From: Adiantum capillus-veneris
Taxonomy: Eukaryota; Streptophyta; Polypodiopsida; Polypodiales; Pteridaceae
NCBI GenBank assembly: GCA_014529385.2
Contig: CM043943.1
Location: forward strand, 103,262,355 to 103,326,354
Length of the DNA: 64,000 nt
Direction: 5' to 3'
Made by a program: the position numbers and the translations under genes. Positions within the stretch are counted from its first letter, which is position 1; the number at the start of each line of letters is the position of its first letter. This document shows positions 25,200-36,200 of the stretch, one piece after another. Under the pieces are notes generated by a model, which was not told the DNA's origin, did no database searches, and saw nothing but the letters and a program-made list of their open reading frames with translations.

Positions 25200-26812
25200 C
25201 GTGGGTGAGGTGGATGAAAGAAGGGCGATGGGGGACCATATGCTCTGGGAGGAAACAAAGGTCGTGCCTATGGGGGTAGTGCACGAAATGGTGGGGGAAC
25301 TCCTCCAAATGGCAGAGGGTACGAACTATATGTGGGGGGGGCTGTAGGTAGTGAAAGAGGCAATGGAGTCAACTCCGGGTGGGGCCTCAGATGTGGAGGC
25401 AATGAATGCGCTGGGAGACGGTCTAGTTGCACGCCATGCCAAAATTGGGGCCGTGAAAGTGGGATACGAAGCTGCTACTACCCCGCCCTGAGTGTTGAGT
25501 GGTGTCGGGAAAGGTGGCTCCAGCGGATGAAGCTGCTCTGTCACGTGCTTTGGTTTCTAAGTTACCTGAGTTCTGACACTCCTATGAAACATCAATGTCG
25601 AGCCTAAATCGGAAGGTAGGCGCTGAGCTGGCTCTAGACAAGACAAGCAATGAAAACTGACCAATCCTTCTCACAACTGATGCAATGCCTGCGTAGTAGT
25701 AAACACTGTGCCGCCAATGTCCCCACTCCTGCAAAACAATCCAACACAGCATCTCCCATGTCTGTGAAGGTACCTAGTAGCCATCTACAAAAAAAAAGTA
25801 ATCTTTAGATTTGTTATACCTATAATTTTATAAGAACATGAAGAAAAACTTCCAGAAAGTTTCTACCACCTGGCAAATGTTGGACTCCTCTCAACACCTC
25901 TACGATAAGGCCTGCCCATACGATCAAGCGTCCACTGTGTGGAATCTGAACCTGGTAGCTTCTCCCACAACATGTCATCATCTGCAGAGAAGCCACGTAC
26001 ATTTTCTGCAATCTCTCCATCCGCTCGATCATACCTGGGAAGCCGACACCCACCAGTTCTAGGGGGTGAAAAAATGACCAACAACAAAGTACCAACCTAC
26101 AAATAACAGTAAAACATTATTATTTTGAAATGCAAACATTGAAGTTACTATTCAGTATCAAAACAAAAAATAACATACCCCCTCTAAATACTCCTGAACA
26201 GTCGTGCAACTAGACTCCGGCAGCCGTATGTACAATATCCTCACCAACTAGAAACAAGCTCCCTCTGCCTTCGAAATGACAATGGACATATGTTCTGCAC
26301 GACATGTCGCCACAACCATGCCATCAACTCGGTTGCCAGAAGGAATGCAGCATCCACAAGCTCACTATCCCATTGGTTCCATAAAGGAACCCCACCCGTG
26401 CTAGCTGCATGTGGCCTAGTGTGTAAGGGAAAGGCCATGTACATAAACGTATGCCACCCAATCTCAAGCTGGGGTTCATCTACCCTGTTCCTGATAGAGA
26501 GCCCAAGAATCTACGTAGTGAGTGCATAGAACTACATGCAATCTTTGTTAGCACTAAAATTGTGGACATAACTTTGATTGTAAATTAGCGTGGCTTACCT
26601 GTCATTGCACAACACATCTGGAATAGCTTTTGCCAAGCACTTGACACTAGCATGCACTGCAAGGTGGCGTGGCTCTCCATGCATATATGTATGTAGCAAC
26701 ATAACATGAAATATATCTTTCAAGCAATGCTAAAGAGAACAACACAAAATTAACCATTTTCACGTACCTGGATGGTTATTTCCCACAACTCTGGCCATGT
26801 CTAATAGGTCCT

Positions 26813-27145
26813 CTACAGCCCTGCCATGTGATGGTGAACATGGAGGGGACTCCTGAATGCCCCCACTGGTCTTGGAGTGAAGGAAAGTGTCGGTACATTG
26901 TGGCTCATAGCACCAAGGCTATGAGCACTATCGCTGACTTCTACATAATACTCCTCAACCACATGCTCTCTCTCACTATCACTGGAAACAACAGCCCTCT
27001 TCTTTCTCTTCCCACGTTGCCGGTCATCCAATAGTGCTCGCGAGTCTTTCTTTGAGGCCTGTTTCTTTTTGTCCGGTTTCTTTGATGTGTTTGGAGATAG
27101 AGCATCCTCTATCACAACCGCTTTCTTCCGTGATCCAGTATGCTC
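26813..27145 (-). pseudogene. Exon encoding nuclear localisation-like basic region
   Basis: After an acceptor AATAG near 27146 the minus strand reads SRKKAVVIEDALSPN, then KKPDKKKQASKKDSRA and RGKRKKRAVVSSDSEREHV. The two Lys/Arg clusters resemble classical nuclear localisation signals, followed by an acidic serine-rich patch. This is consistent with a nuclear transposon protein. The open frame ends at 26813, probably in an intron. Confidence 0.45.
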
Positions 27146-28685
27146 CGCTATTAATTAAAAAAGAACAGTTATTGAGCCCATGTTGTATTGTTGCATGGCA
27201 AAAGTAAAAACTATATAGAATGATACCTATGTATAGCGCTTCCTCTTTGGGTGGGTACTCCTTGTCCGGGTAGTCCAGCCACCAAGGACACTTGAGCCAC
27301 GCTCCCTTTGGCCGCAAGTCGTCTATCCACTCGTCAAGATATAAGCCCATCTCCTCTCTCTCTCTCTCCGACATGTACCATGCATCACTGGGGTACTCGG
27401 GAATGGGAAAGACAAGAGCATCTCTCCACCATCTACAAGACAGACCACAATGTTTTGAGCCACCAAGAACAAGATTAGTGTATCCTACTACATTCTTCAT
27501 TTGTCAATTAAACATGTCAAACATGTACAACAAGCGTCCTGTCGTGTAAGCAAAGTGGGGTTGCTCTTCGGGATCCTATGTGGACTTGATCCGAGCACTC
27601 CACTTCTTGAAGGCCTTGTCAAAGTGCTTGCGTCTGTATGTCAGTACTGTGTGGGCAAGTGTGCCACCATGCCTACCTTCAACCTTCTCGTGCTTGATAG
27701 CAACATTATGATTCTCGGCCTCCATTTTCTCGGCCATCTCAAGCACTCTCCTGCAGCAAATAATAAGTCACAAGTTAGATTATCAACAAATTTCTAGTTG
27801 GTGCACATAATCACTAAATCTAACCTTTCCAATTGCCACCAATACACATGATATCAAAGCCACTGGATCGAGGCCTTCTCCGTCAACCCTATGCCATTCT
27901 CCTTCAAGGATGCATCACCACCTTGGAGCAAATCAAGCAAGCGGCACTTCCTAGCAAAGAAAAAGCGAGACTTATTTTTCATTGCTACATAATAAAAAGA
28001 GAAAGATATCGAATGATTTAAATGACATTTACTTACTCTTTCGGGCTAACGTGTGCACGCGCAACCTCTGCCACTCTCGAGGGTGTCATTTTCGTGGTCT
28101 TCTCGCCCCAACCTATAAATGATATACATTTCTGGAAAAAATCGTTGCCATTCTCTGGATTTGCAATGGTGGCTATTTGCACATAAAATATTGCTCCATT
28201 TGAGATAGCGCTAGATTGATGCTTTTCTCATATGCGTCAGGTGCCAACTCGTAGTCAAAACTCCCTTTTGATGGCAGCCCTTCTGTTTTACTACTATACA
28301 TAGCATCTAACTCTTCCTATCATTTGCCAAGGACTCAATCAAAATACACATAATAAGATTTTGCAATCAAAACATATTCTCATTTAACATTGGTTTAAAG
28401 CATACCTTCCAAATGAGTTGCGCAAGGACAGCCATTGGCAATTTTAGCCACTTTGACTTGTTTGGAGCCCTAAAATTCAAAGCCCTTTCTATTGCCAAAC
28501 GCGCTCTTTCGGGAAATTTTTGCAAAAGTGAAGTAGGGTCCGCCAACCCTAGCTTTCTCATCATGAAAATATCATGAGCAGTTGTGTGAGGCACTGAAAC
28601 CCTCGTGGCCCTATTTAACACTCGATTTTAATTTACATTGTCAAAAAAATAAGATGCATTTACATTCACACAAAAAAAGTTGGGC

Positions 28686-29156
28686 TTATCTATTGATCAT
28701 TCCCAAAACCAATAGAAACTCCACTGTCTCATGGGGTTGAAAATCAACTAGAACGCACTCCACCTTTGGTGCCTTGTCAATTGGGATGCCATTCTCGTTC
28801 ATCCACCGCATCCATGCCTCCAATCTGTGATTACCATCCCAAACCACAAAGTACCTCTCGACCATGTGACTAAGTTCGGGGATTTGACGAAGCTCCTCAT
28901 CCAAATCATATGACATTGCAAGATCCCTCGAAGGGTGACCACGACGAGAAAATTGCTTGTGATCCTCCCTAGGAATCCGTTCACTAACAATAAATCTTGC
29001 CATGGTTGGTTGATAGCTTTTGTTTGCAATGGAGAGTTGAAAATCCACCACATGGTCATCATGCGTGCGGATGGCGGGGTTTGAAAGAAGTCGACATAGA
29101 GGCAAGCATGGAAGTTTGCCATCGTATGGAGCTCTATGAGAATCCACCCAGCCCAA
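28686..29156 (-). pseudogene. ParB/sulfiredoxin-like exon
   Basis: The exon reads ARFIVSERIPREDHKQFSRR, then DLDEELRQIPELSHMVERYF, then VVWDGNHRLEAWMRWM (motif DGNHRLEAW at 28812-28838), then VECVLVDFQPHETVEFLL. The arrangement of an N-terminal helix-strand part, then D-G-x-H-R-x-x-A, then a short strand is what ParB-like nucleases and sulfiredoxins share. The catalytic Cys of sulfiredoxin is absent (Asn occupies that area), so a ParB-type nucleotide-binding or nuclease fold is the better guess. The assignment is by motif only. Confidence 0.5.
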
Positions 29157-29404
29157 TGGATGTGCTTGTCGACCACATTTCCAAACGCTTCATCTCTTAC
29201 ATCTTCAATTGTTGTAGCTGTTTCCACATGATGACTGGGTCCGCCACTTGATTGTGTTGTTCCATCCACTCCAGTTACGATTGGACACAATGCGATCTAA
29301 AGAACTCAAGGCTTGAGATTGTTCGGTATCTTGAGTGCATCGCGGAGGGACTTCTTGCGACGTACTAACATCAACCTCATCCATGGCGTGTGTGTGGACA
29401 CACA

Positions 29405-29615
29405 CACTTGGCACTCCACGTGGCCACGTAGGCCACCTTGTGGCCACGTGGACTTGCCACGTGTATCGTCGATAGCCGACGGTACGTGACGTGCCATGTG
29501 GCCTAGCAACTACCATGCAAGCAGCACGTAGGCCACGTGGTCGCCACGTGTACCATCGTTAGCCGACAGTACACGTGGCAAGTCCACGTGGCCACGCGAT
29601 GGCCTGCATGGCCAC
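29405..29615. promoter_or_regulatory. Inverted repeat with seven CACGTG boxes
   Basis: CACGTG occurs at 29417, 29445, 29458, 29534, 29545, 29572 and 29585. The left half (TGGACTTGCCACGTGTA, 29449-29465) is the reverse complement of the right half (TACACGTGGCAAGTCCA, 29570-29586). Related phrases (ATCGTCGATAGCCGAC and ATCGTTAGCCGACAGT) repeat in direct orientation. CACGTG is the plant G-box bound by bZIP and bHLH factors. Lying between the two divergent genes, it may be a bidirectional promoter or a transposase/accessory-protein binding region. Confidence 0.55.
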
Positions 29616-29689
29616 GTATGCATGTCCACACACACACACACACATGCTGGTGTGCGAGTGTGTGTGTGTGTGTGGATTACCGCTGGCCA

Positions 29690-30060
29690 CACGTTGGCCA
29701 GGGGCGGACACATGCCCCCGCGTGGGGGGGTGTGGCCGCCCATGGCCAACGTGCTGGCCAGGGATGCGTGGCCGCCCATGCTGGCCATTAACGCTTGTCC
29801 ATGGGCGCCCATGGCCAATGCGCTAGCCAGGGGCGCGTGGCCGCCCATGGCCAACACCGGCAAACCCCGTCCCGCCCCACCCCCCACCTACGCCCTCGCC
29901 CCCGGTAGCGCCCCTGCCCTCAAACCGGCAATGTCCCTGCTCCGGTAGCGCCCCCGGTAGCGCCCTTGCCCTCTCCCCCGGTAGCGCCCCTGTCTGCAAA
30001 CCCCAGCCTGCCCCCCCCCCACCCCGCCCCCGGTAGCACTAACGCACACGTCCCCCCCCC
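29690..30060. repeat. GC-rich minisatellite
   Basis: Two repeat types adjoin. From 29690 to 29860 variants of GTGGCCGCCCATGGCCAA and GCTGGCCAGGG recur about every 35 to 60 bp. From 29890 to 30050 the phrase CCGGTAGCGCCC recurs at least five times with CTGCCCTC-like spacers. The local GC content is far above the AT-rich surroundings. Open frames here are low-complexity artefacts. Confidence 0.85.
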
Positions 30061-30514
30061 CCTTCTTCGCCCCCCCAACCCTTCGACTTACAGCTTCTTG
30101 CCCCCCTCTCGTTAGCACACGTGACTGTTCACACATCTCCCTTACACATAGACAATGAAAAAAAAATTAAATAATTAATTGACCTAAATTTTATTTTTTA
30201 TCTATTGCACTAAAGTAATATTCACGTGATCACACAGTCACACAGTCACAAAAAAATATTTTTTATATTAATTTATTAAAATAATAAAATAATATTAATT
30301 TTAAATTTATAACGGCTATATTATCAGACGTGAATATATAAACAATTTGTTAGTTTATAAAATGTAATCTTGTGCTTAATTATTTGTTTAGCATTTTAAT
30401 ATGGCTTGCTCTTTATTTTTTCTGGGTAAAGAGTTTTCTTATCCTTTTTACAATGGTAAATTCATAATATCTTAATTATTTCTTTTAGAATTAATTTCTC
30501 CAATGCAATTTACA
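30061..30514. other. Gene-free, AT-rich spacer before the transposase
   Basis: The GC-rich block switches abruptly to AT-rich DNA at about 30150. No gene is seen; it is a plausible promoter and 5' untranslated region for the plus-strand transposase. Confidence 0.4.
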
Positions 30515-31830
30515 ACTTTAGATGCAATCATCGAAGTTGGTGATATTGAAATGAATTTGCCTCTTGAGAGGACGTCAACAATTGGGTGAATTCAACTATG
30601 TACTGGATGAACATCTTTCACGTAAATACAAAGTCAACGTATCCCATCAAACACAATATGCAAGCTCACCTAGCACGACTCCCATTGCCATTGTAAATAG
30701 TCCGTCATAGGTGCAATTCGGTCAGAAGGAGTTAATAGATCTATGCACCCCCCCTCGAGTTTTGCGCTCAAATAGCTTCAAAAGAAGTACAAGACAAAAA
30801 CTCTTACAGGCCGAAAAGAAGGGTACATTGACAAAGCTTTTAATGCAAATACAACAAGTGGAACAAGTTACAGAGATTCCAAGGTCTTTCAATGGTGATC
30901 TTGCTTTAGAATTTCCACCTACCATGGGAAAGTTGTACCATATGGATGCAATGGAGCATAAGTATGATCCTCATTTGTGGTCGAAGCCACAAACGTCCAA
31001 TATTGTTTTTTCAGGTGTAGTGCGTCTTAGTCATTGCATAGGATCTCTCAAGTGCATAATTGAAACATGTGTCCACTTGGTTAATTATCATCTTCCCAAT
31101 ACAAGTCATTTCAAGGGTACATACAAAAGGCAACTGCACCTGGACAATATTGTAAGATTGGAGATAAGAGCCTTACATGCCACTTTTGTAAGGCAATTGC
31201 TTTCTGTATTGCAACATGTGATTGTGTAGCATACTATGTCATGCCATCCGATGAGACTGCCACTAGAGTCATGATTCATTGTGGCACAAATCGACACGAT
31301 GTGCGCAGCGGCACATCCAAAACACTAACGGACAACACCAAGGTGATGGTGCAAAGGATTTTGATTGTTGACCCACACGCAGGAGCCAGGAAGGTTCAAA
31401 TGTGTTTGGCAAAAGAAATTATAAGTACAACACTTCTTTGCAATAACACCAACAAAGGAATTTTAGGCAAGCAACAGCTATTTGCAATTGCTGAGGAGTT
31501 GGGGCCATTGGTGCAAGATAATTGGTATGAGCATTTCCTAGATTCTTATTTCGATGCAAAACTCTATGCTAAATTATTTTTTATCTAAACACTTTGAACA
31601 TTGTTAGGTTTCGAAGGTCAGTATCTATTTTACGTAGAGGGGTTGACAAAGAATCTTTCGTCATTGATGCACTCCTAAAGCTGAAGCGAGACTGCACATA
31701 TGACTTTTTCCATGGAAGCCGGTTTCCTGGTCAAGGTACGGAGGGGGAGAAATGTTATGTCTTCAAACCGAATGAGACAAGATCGGGATGTTGATCTTCG
31801 ACGTGCATGGATCCAGTTTTATCGCACCAG

Positions 31831-33261
31831 TGTCGTGTAGCTCTGCTGCCATGATGAGAAAAAGAGCAGAGAAATGAAAGCTAAGCTTCCTTGAAGTCTA
31901 CACATTAAGTGAGCAGTGATCAGGGCTTGATAATAGGCTAAGCTTAATGATTAATGTATGCCAGATGCGGCTTAGAAGGGCCAACAGATACCTCAATGAT
32001 GCCAAAAATGAGTATGCTTGCAGTGACCACAGATGAGAGATTATGATCTAGAACTGTAGTGCTTGAAGTGCTCTACCGGCCTGTCTTTACAGCTCGTCGA
32101 TTGGAGCTACGGTGAAGAAGTTATGGCAGTTTAAAGTTTAAGTCGATTGCAGATCCGTACCGAATTGGGCAACTACAGATGAGGTGACACAAATGGAATG
32201 AATACACGGGCCTGAAGTGCTCAATTTGTGGAGCGCGTCGGTCTTTTCAGATCAGTGATCGGAGTCCTGGTCGCCAAGACATTAGCCGTTAAAGATTCAC
32301 CGGGGGCCGGCTCCGTACCAGTTTGGTCTGCTCGATCGGTGTGCCATCTGGGAATTTTTTAGCTTCATCCAGGTTGAAATGCAAGAGCAGTAAGTGATTT
32401 AGGAGTATCATGTCCGGAATGACGTCTTTTGGAATCCAATGATTGAGGGGAATGCCCAACACGGTTGCAGTAAGAAGCTGGTCTATTTTCAACCAGTGCC
32501 AAAGAAATGCCTTCCGACAGAAACAATCACCTATACTTGCATTTGAAAGGCATGTGGCATGATACGAGATACTGGAGACGGCAATAAAATTCGCAAAGAT
32601 AGTCAAGGACTCTAGGAGAAAGGAGTTGTGCTTGGTATTGCTTTGCTCGGGTGACTACGTATGCCTAATATGATGCTGTTATGAAAGCACAAAAAGCCCT
32701 TGATGAGCTTAGAGTCTGAAAAATCATGCGGCATGTATGCCAAATGTGGTGCCCTTTACTCGCGCCGCCCATTGCCAAGGGCCCATAGGCTATGGCCGCT
32801 CACATGAGCAATTAACATGGCCGTCCAAAGGTGTTTTAATAAGGGCTTTTGGGTGTGAACTAAAGAGGAAAAACATGGCGAAGAGAAGCAGGCAGCGACG
32901 AGAGGACGAATGCAGGAGAAGAGGACTCGCGCAGGGCCGTAGAGACCTCGGTTGCGCATGGCGAAGAAACGGAAAATGTCCAGAACGCTGGTGCGCATAA
33001 TCTTGGTCCAGTTCCCGTGACTTTTGGCTCTGGTCCGCAGTCAGCTGCCACGTCATCAAGAGACGTTTTTTATGCCTCCCTAGTACCGACGGCGCCATCG
33101 TTGCTAAGGGAGGGGGCACGCTATTAAAAGCGGGGCTTTTTGCATGATGGGGACATTCCAAGCGAAGCCAACAAGGGGCTCAAGGGAGGAGCAAGCGAAG
33201 GGAAAAGCAGAAGAAGGGTGATTTCTCTCTCTCTCCCTCTCGAGCTTGAAGAGGAGGTCGA

Positions 33262-33313
<52 letters not shown>

Positions 33314-34313
33314 CTCCAACCGACACAAGGCGAGCAAGGAAGCACCTGCTCAAGCAAGGAATCAAAGGTCGAAACGATCTCTCTCTCTCTCTCGATCTCC
33401 AATCAAGCTAAGCAAGGGAGTAAGGAGGTAAGCAAGGGCGAGCACTCTCTCTCGTTCTCTTGTCCTTGGTTAGCAAATAAAGAGAGCAAGGCTTGGAGAA
33501 GGCGGAGCTCGGCATGTTAAGGCGAGCAATAAAGAAGGAGGAAAAGTAAGGGATCTCGGAGCCGAGTCTTAAAGCAAGACTCTCGAGAAAGGGCTCTGAC
33601 AAACAAAGAAGAGTAAAGATCTCTCCGTCTTATGCATAAGATAGAGAAGAGGGGAGCAAGGAGTCGGCAAGGAAGGGGCACTTTCTCTTGCTCTCAGACA
33701 TAAGTTAAAGATGCTCTCACTCTCTCATGCTTGAGAAGGAGAGTATCTCGGAGCATTGCATGAAGACTGGCATGAGCTCGGAAGGGGAAAGCAAGTGTAT
33801 TGGCCAAGCAGGGGTTAAGGGACTTGGAGCAAGTCGACTAGAGGTGAAGATAAAGCTCGTGAACAGCAGATAAGCCAGTACAAAGTGCATAAAGCAGGAA
33901 GATGCAGGATAATTTGTAATAATTGAAGCTTGATGATTGATGTAGTGAGCAGAATTGAAGACTGCAGAATCCACGGGCAATTGAAGCAGATAAAGCGACA
34001 AAGGAAAAATTCCATCACCGTCATCCATTAGAGATTGAATTAGCATTGTGTCAAGTCCGGTGTCGTTAACGGACCGGTTAATTCTGTAAAGCGGGAGCCT
34101 AAACTCCTAGTTAGCAGATGATCCAAGTGACGGCGCTGTTAACAGCCCGCCTTGGCGTAAGGACTAAGTTGTACTCAAAGTAATATTCAATTAATTGATG
34201 ATTGCGGTGATTGGCAGAGCTGTCATTGTCTCTTGTTCTCTCTCTTTTACACCTCCCACAGCCAGAGGCCCGGCGCCTGCCCAGCTCACGTAGCGAACAC
34301 ATATCCCCCGACA
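31831..34313. mobile_element. 2.48-kb TG...CA insertion, probable solo LTR
   Basis: It starts TGTCGTGTAG and ends CCCCCGACA, so the termini are a 5-bp inverted repeat TGTCG/CGACA. It is flanked by CCAG on both sides (31827-31830 and 34314-34317). The transposase frame is continuous when it is skipped. Inside there is no pol gene. A TATA-like CTATTAAAAG at about 33120, a (CT)n tract at 33267-33310 and AATAAAG motifs at 33474 and 33526 would suit an LTR with U3, R and U5. Two separate LTRs were not found, so a solo LTR is preferred over a complete element. Confidence 0.65.
33267..33310. repeat. (TC)n microsatellite
   Basis: About 44 bp of TC, with a second shorter run at 33380-33395 after a similar flank (GATCTCCAA follows both runs). 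Confidence 0.95.
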
Positions 34314-34389
34314 CCAGACGTGTTAACGAATGGGTGACTATGGCCTGTTATGTCTATGATCCAAGGTACACGGCGCACCTTAACAGCTT

Positions 34390-35385
34390 TGTGGGTTGCC
34401 TTTGACTCTCTCTAAAACAATTTGTTTGCAGCATGCAGGACCTTTTGACTATTGCAACTTGTGAAATGAAACAGGAAGACATGGAAACGCAATGTTTGTT
34501 TTGGAGTACCTCAATGATGTAATGATATTGTGTGGGTGTGACAAAGCTAATTTCTTTGGCTTCATGGCGGATGAAGCTCAAGAAAATTGGAATGCAGTTC
34601 GAATTGTTTTCAATGGTGGTGACAAGACCAATACAATGAGCGGTCGAGAGCGTTCTTGTCTTTTCCATTGGAAGCAAAGCTTGAATCAACACACAATGAA
34701 GTATGTGGTGCAATTTTCTCAACACGCACACAAAGAAATGTGTGAGAAGTGGAGGCAAGCACCAACAAAAGAGGCTGTAGCAACAGAGGCTCGTCTAATA
34801 CGCCAATGGTGGCGTAACGACCGTAGCATTCCATACATGGATTCATGGCTTAGTTGGTGGGAAATTCGTATTGCACATTGGGGTGGCATTATGACATGCG
34901 TAGAAAGTAGCTCTAATGGACCAAACACTCTACGCACTAACCTTGCGGAGAGCAAGCATGGGAGCTGGCTAGCAGGGGAGGGTTTCCGTAAATGCATTTC
35001 ATTATATGATGCATGTACAACCAACCTTGCAAATTCCATCTTACAGAGCACAAAGGCCATTTTATACAGACATGGAAAACACATTGGGAAGGGTCCATCA
35101 ATACAAAAGCTTGCGGAACGCCATGAAAAACATCCCAGCCAAGTGATAAGAGCAGTGAATGCGGCTACTGAGGGCACTCCAATGTATAAACAACCAACTC
35201 CATTGACAAGATATAAGGAGACATCAAGGCAAAAACGCAAGCCAAATGAGGTTATCAACGTGGAAGATGACGCATCACATAGGCCTGAGTACAACTCGGT
35301 CACCAAAGATCGCAAGAAGTGTGGAAGACCATGTAAGATCAACTTTGCAAAAGAAGGGATATGCAAACCCCAAAACAAAGTATAG
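34390..35385 (+). pseudogene. MULE transposase catalytic core
   Basis: The longest open part. Key features: LNDVMILCGCDKANFFGF, the Asp in FMADEAQENWNAVR, the CLFHWKQSL segment (the conserved C-x-x-H of Mutator-like enzymes, about 40 residues after the Asp), a Trp-rich helical part (IRQWWRNDRS, WLSWWEIRIAHWGG) and the Glu in NTLRTNLAESKHGSW. It ends in a basic, AT-hook-like GRPCKINFAKEG. The Asp, His and Glu order is that of Mutator-like transposases. A frame change near 34485 separates it from the upstream Asp-containing part. Confidence 0.75.
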
Positions 35386-35867
35386 GTTCTGGTGGGCAGT
35401 ATGTAGTTGATCGCAAGGTCAATGAGGCAATGTGGGCCATACTCCGAACTCCACAAGGTAGTAGGGTCACATGTAGTGGCACGCCAAGAGGAGGATGAAG
35501 GTGTGGATGCAGTATTGCAGGTTCGAGCCTTGGTATACCAGCCCCATCTTTTGAAGGATATCGAAAACATCCAAATGGTGTCGTGCGTCAATGGTTTCGG
35601 TTTTGTCCGGATCATGTCTTGCATTGCCATACAGTAGACCAGAACATTGAGCCGCAGCCTCAACATCCACCACACATCTTGGCCCGTGCATGTGGGCACC
35701 AACCTATGGGAGGATGAGGTACAAATATTGCATGAAGGGGGGTATCAAGTGGAGCTCAGCAAAGAAGGAATATCTAATGTAACGCCGGTTGCTCCTGCAC
35801 AAAATATGACCAAATCTCCTTTAAGTCAAAAGATACATCCACTCCTGAAGGCAGTGCAAGAGCCATA

Positions 35868-36200
35868 GTGCGAGATGGTGTGCGTGTACGGTATCGGACT
35901 TCCATTTCCAAAGATGCTACTCGCAAGATCAGTTTAGCACTAGCCCTAAGAGCGAAGGTCATAGAAGAGATATGTGCAGCAGATGGTGTTAATGAGGTCT
36001 TCAAAGTAGAGACCAAAAGTGAAGATGGTCATGTCGGGATGTACAAAGTTTGTATTTGCAACAAGTCCAGACTTCATGGAACGGGTGTCAAAGCAAAAAC
36101 CATATCTTGCATGTAAACATTTGTATTTTATTTATCTGTGTGTGCTAGGGTTAAGCCAAAATGAGAACATGTTTATCCATCAACCAATTGTGACAGATGC
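35868..36200 (+). pseudogene. SWIM zinc finger of the MULE transposase
   Basis: The translation RKISLALALRAKVIEEICAA is followed by YKVCICN in one frame and by SPDFMERVSKQKPYLACKHL in the next. Together these give the C-x-C, spacer, C-x-H pattern of SWIM fingers that close Mutator transposases. A single-base frame change near 36065 lies between the two halves. The sequence then continues YFIYLCVLGLSQNENMFIHQ. Confidence 0.65.

Larger units (their letters stand above)
25200..29384 (-). pseudogene. MULE accessory gene with ParB-like motif, multi-exon
   Basis: A minus-strand gene of unknown family. It opens MDEVDVSTSQEVPPRCTQD at 29384. Protein-like stretches with splice signals follow: 29290-28686 (ParB-like part), 28615-28406 (LGLADPTSLLQKFPERARLA) ending in donor GTATGC, about 28330-28037 ending in GTAAGT, 27950-27830 after acceptor TTTGCTAG, 27755-27228 (RVLEMAEKMEAENHNVAIKH, then WWLDYPDKEYPPKEEALYI) ending in GTATCA, 27145-26815 (basic, nuclear targeting) and weaker stretches to 25200. 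At least two single-base frame changes occur in the first exon and one TAG interrupts the exon near 27577, so this copy seems decayed. The C-terminus is not defined. It is divergent to the transposase and may assist transposition, but that is inference. Confidence 0.5.

Noticed and set aside
28812-28838. Captured host sulfiredoxin
   Set aside because: The motif lacks the catalytic Cys and the surrounding exon is longer and unlike a sulfiredoxin, so the ParB-like reading was preferred.
29510-29950. Long overlapping open frames on both strands
   Set aside because: GC-rich tandem repeats with few stop codons; composition is low-complexity Ala/Gly/Pro/His.
31831-34313. Intron of the transposase instead of an insertion
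   Set aside because: Boundaries are TG...CA with a CCAG duplication rather than GT...AG, and the length and LTR-like signals fit a retroelement better.
34719-35702. 327-residue minus-strand open frame
   Set aside because: It is the antisense of the transposase core, which has the real motifs on the plus strand.
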